In this document: positions 61,671 to 64,000 of the stretch, piece after piece
Numbering within the stretch: the stretch's first letter is position 1
Layout of the letters: every line of letters starts with the position of its first letter
Assembly: GCA_947491305.1 (NCBI GenBank)
Contig: CANLIL010000009.1
Span: 1-64,000, forward strand
Reading direction: 5' to 3'
Source: Flavobacteriales bacterium
Lineage (GTDB): Bacteria; Bacteroidota; Bacteroidia; Flavobacteriales_D; Crocinitomicaceae
Length of the DNA: 64,000 nt
The notes under the pieces: generated by a model
What the model was told of the DNA's origin: nothing
What the model saw: the letters and a program-made list of their open reading frames with translations, nothing else
Databases searched by the model: none
Made by a program: the position numbers and the translations under genes

Positions 61671-64000
61671 ATGAAAATTTTTAGTCTATTGGCATTTATT
61701 GCAGTTTCAATACATACAATCGCTCAACAAACATCTGTTAAAGGTCGTGTAGCATCAAGTCTTTCAAATGAATCAATTGAAATGGCAAGCGTAACCATTG
61801 TTGAACTTCAAAAAATTGTTTTCACAGACAAAGACGGTGTTTTTTCATTTGATAACGTCGTACCAGGTTTATACACATTTAAAGCAAAAGCAGCAGGTTT
61901 TGACGATCAAGTGTTGAATGAAATTTCAGTAACTTATACTCGAACGATAGAATTGAATTTCACATTAGAGCCATTATACAAACAACAACAAGAAGTAAAA
62001 GTAAAAGCATCGCCTTTCAAAAAGAATCCAGAATCTCCTGTTTCATTGCGTACGTTGAATGCAGCTGAAATTGAACGTTTACCAGGTGCAGGAAGAGATG
62101 TGAGTAAAGTACTGCAAGCATTACCAGGAGTAGCACTGCGTCCAACATTTCGGAATGATATTATCATTCGTGGTGGAGCACCAAGTGAAAATAAATTTTA
62201 TTTAGATGGAATTGAAGTTCCAAACATTAATCACTTTGCAACGCAAGGAAGTAGTGGTGGACCTGTAGGATTATTAAATGTTAATTTTATTCGTGAAGTA
62301 GATTTTTATTCAGGTGCTTTTCCAGCTAATCGCGCAAATGGATTGAGTTCAGTTATTTCATTCAATCAAAAAGATGGTAACAAAGAGAAATTGGTCACCA
62401 ATTTTGCTTTAGGATCAAGTGATGCAGCCTTAACTTTTGATGGACCATTAGGAAAAAAAGCAGATTTCATTTTTTCTATTCGTAGATCGTATTTACAGTT
62501 TTTGTTTTCAGCTTTAAAGTTGCCTTTTTTACCGACTTACAACGATTCTCAATTTAAAGTGAACATTCGTCCCAACGATAAAAATAAAATTTCAATCATA
62601 GGTTTAGGAGCATACGATGATTTCACCTTGAACACTTCTGTAAATGATGGTATTACTGATACAACAAAATTAGAATACAATAATTTCATTTTAGGAAATA
62701 TTCCAACACAAAAACAATGGAATTACACCATCGGAATGAATTGGCAGCATTTTTCAAAAAATTCAATTCAAACGTTTGTTGCAAGCCGCAACATGTTGAA
62801 TAATTCATCCGCACGTTATTTTAACAACATTGAAACACCCATCAATCGTATTTTAGATTACAGTTCTTTTGAAGCTGAGAATAAATTTCGATTTGAACAC
62901 CAATTTACTAAAAATGGTTACAAGTTCAACTTAGGAGTTGGTTACGAATACGCCCGTTATTTCTCTTCTAACTATAACAAAATTGCGATTCAAGGAAATG
63001 TGATTACTATTGATAATCAATCGAATCTATACATGAGTAAAGCTTCAGCTTTTGGCCAAGTTTCAAAAGCATATTTAGATGGAAGAATGAATCTTTCTTT
63101 GGGATTAAGAACAGATATAAATTCGTATAGTTCATCTATGCAAAATCCATTAAACCAATTATCACCAATGGTTTCTGCGAGTTATAAATTAACGCCAAGT
63201 TGGACAATCAATGCCAATGTTGCACGTTACAATCAATTGCCCGCTTATACGATCTTGGGTTATAGAAATGCAACAGGGGATTTGGTGAATAAACAAAACG
63301 AATTAAAATACATCACTGCGGATCATTTTGTTTTAGGAACTGCATATTTGACAGAATTCAATGCGCGTTTTTCAGTTGAAGGTTTTTACAAAAAATACAC
63401 AAACTATCCATTCTCTATTAACGATTCAATTTCGTTAGCAAATTTAGGAACTGAGTTCGGAATTGTTGGAAATGAAGCCGTTCGATCTGTTTCAATAGGA
63501 AGAGCATATGGAACTGAATTCTTGTACCAACAAAAAATGGTGAAAGGATTTTATGGAGTTGTAGCATACACGTTTGTGACGTCAGAATTTTTAACTTCAA
63601 ATAACACGTATGCAGCTAGTTCATGGGACAGTAAAAACATCGTTTCGTTAACAGGTGGAAAACGCTTTAAAAATGGCTGGGAAATTGGCGTTCGTTGGTT
63701 GTATTCTGGTGGTTCGCCTTACACGCCAATCGATGTTGCAACTTCAAGTTTAAAAGCTGTTTGGGACGTAAATGGAAGAGGATTGTTGGATTATTCGAAA
63801 TTGAATACTGAGCGAGAAGGAAGTTTCCACCAATTAAATATTCGCGTTGATAAAAAATACTATTTGAAAAAATGGACCTTGAATTTTTATTTGGACATTC
63901 AAAATGCGTATGCTGCAAAAACGAAAGTTGCACCGATTTTATTGGTTGAAAAAGACGCAGCTGGAAATCCAATTACAGATCCAAACGACCCAACGCGATA
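61671..64000 (+). CDS. TonB-dependent receptor (partial, cut by window end)
   Basis: The reading frame is open from ATG 61671 to the end of the window (about 776 residues visible). It has a signal peptide (MKIFSLLAFIAVSIHTIAQ), a carboxypeptidase-regulatory-like N-terminal domain (about 20-105: SVKGRVASSLSNESIEMASV, FSFDNVVPGLYTFKAKAAGF), then a plug with AAEIERLPGAGRDVSKVLQALPGV and RGGAPSENKFYLDGIEVPN, and barrel strands such as FSGAFPANRANGLSSVISF and ALTFDGPLGKKADFIFS. This is the pattern of Bacteroidota TonB-dependent outer-membrane transporters; no SusD-like partner is visible before the window ends, so its substrate is unknown. Confidence 0.92.
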   Translation, partial: MKIFSLLAFIAVSIHTIAQQTSVKGRVASSLSNESIEMASVTIVELQKIVFTDKDGVFSFDNVVPGLYTFKAKAAGFDDQVLNEISVTYTRTIELNFTLEPLYKQQQEVKVKASPFKKNPESPVSLRTLNAAEIERLPGAGRDVSKVLQALPGVALRPTFRNDIIIRGGAPSENKFYLDGIEVPNINHFATQGSSGGPVGLLNVNFIREVDFYSGAFPANRANGLSSVISFNQKDGNKEKLVTNFALGSSDAALTFDGPLGKKADFIFSIRRSYLQFLFSALKLPFLPTYNDSQFKVNIRPNDKNKISIIGLGAYDDFTLNTSVNDGITDTTKLEYNNFILGNIPTQKQWNYTIGMNWQHFSKNSIQTFVASRNMLNNSSARYFNNIETPINRILDYSSFEAENKFRFEHQFTKNGYKFNLGVGYEYARYFSSNYNKIAIQGNVITIDNQSNLYMSKASAFGQVSKAYLDGRMNLSLGLRTDINSYSSSMQNPLNQLSPMVSASYKLTPSWTINANVARYNQLPAYTILGYRNATGDLVNKQNELKYITADHFVLGTAYLTEFNARFSVEGFYKKYTNYPFSINDSISLANLGTEFGIVGNEAVRSVSIGRAYGTEFLYQQKMVKGFYGVVAYTFVTSEFLTSNNTYAASSWDSKNIVSLTGGKRFKNGWEIGVRWLYSGGSPYTPIDVATSSLKAVWDVNGRGLLDYSKLNTEREGSFHQLNIRVDKKYYLKKWTLNFYLDIQNAYAAKTKVAPILLVEKDAAGNPITDPNDPTR

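Overview
The window is an AT-rich stretch of chromosome from a member of the Bacteroidota, most likely order Flavobacteriales and perhaps a Crocinitomicaceae/Fluviicola-type organism (family level is inference). The evidence is a type IX secretion (T9SS) sorting domain, a PorX-type response regulator, PorE-like TPR/beta-propeller/OmpA proteins, a TonB-dependent receptor with a carboxypeptidase-regulatory N-terminus, a lack of clear Shine-Dalgarno sites, and repeated TAnnTTTG boxes, the -7 element read by the Bacteroidota housekeeping sigma factor. It is an ordinary housekeeping region: no transposase, prophage, CRISPR array or restriction island was seen.

Layout. 1-5.2 kb: the 3' end of a RelA/SpoT gene, a sulfurtransferase gene that looks inserted because it is flanked by two copies of the end of the next gene, then a tight leftward operon fur - STAS - purA - OstA-like. 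5.2-15.1 kb: gmhA, a secreted hypothetical, an SDR oxidoreductase, glyA, an NlpC/P60 peptidase with a DinB-like partner, surE - small membrane protein - lpxB, a SpoIID-like protein, a DivIC/FtsB-like protein and a secreted TPR-like protein. 15.2-18.7 kb: both subunits of methylmalonyl-CoA mutase, preceded by a perfect inverted repeat. 18.7-22.1 kb: an envelope-lipid operon (LTA-synthase-like, diacylglycerol-kinase-like, DUF1569, and a 51-residue membrane protein). 22.2-30 kb: ChaN-like, AsmA-like, outer-membrane barrel, Nif3, zinc-ribbon protein and DEAD-box helicase. 30-34.7 kb: an OxyR/KatG peroxide module; a 50-bp element in front of oxyR recurs in front of katG, and KatG carries a signal peptide. 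34.7-44.3 kb: GNAT, murB, tRNA/rRNA methyltransferase, O-methyltransferase, an HD hydrolase divergent from porX, tsaE, alanine dehydrogenase, a small nuclease-like protein, prfC and tRNA-His. 44.3-49.7 kb: a DinB protein, Gfo/Idh/MocA oxidoreductase, a lipoprotein, a polyprenyl glycosylphosphotransferase, FAH hydrolase and an exonuclease. 49.7-58 kb: three tandem PorE-like paralogues and a 2-oxoacid dehydrogenase E2. 58-64 kb: a GT2 glycosyltransferase fused to a degenerate sugar-phosphate transferase, RidA, a glutamine amidotransferase, DUF2147 and a TonB-dependent receptor cut by the window end.

How the genes connect. Several sets serve the cell envelope: lpxB, gmhA, murB, the OstA-like and AsmA-like proteins, the LTA-synthase-like enzyme and two surface-glycan enzymes. 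porX, the three PorE-like proteins and a sorting-domain cargo protein point to an active T9SS. OxyR, KatG and probably the Fur-family regulator handle oxidative or metal stress. The most promising items are the OxyR/KatG duplicated operator with an exported KatG, the PorE-like tandem array whose last gene has lost the peptidoglycan-binding aspartate, the GT2 fusion whose transferase active site is missing, and the scar around the sulfurtransferase. No wholly new system is claimed.
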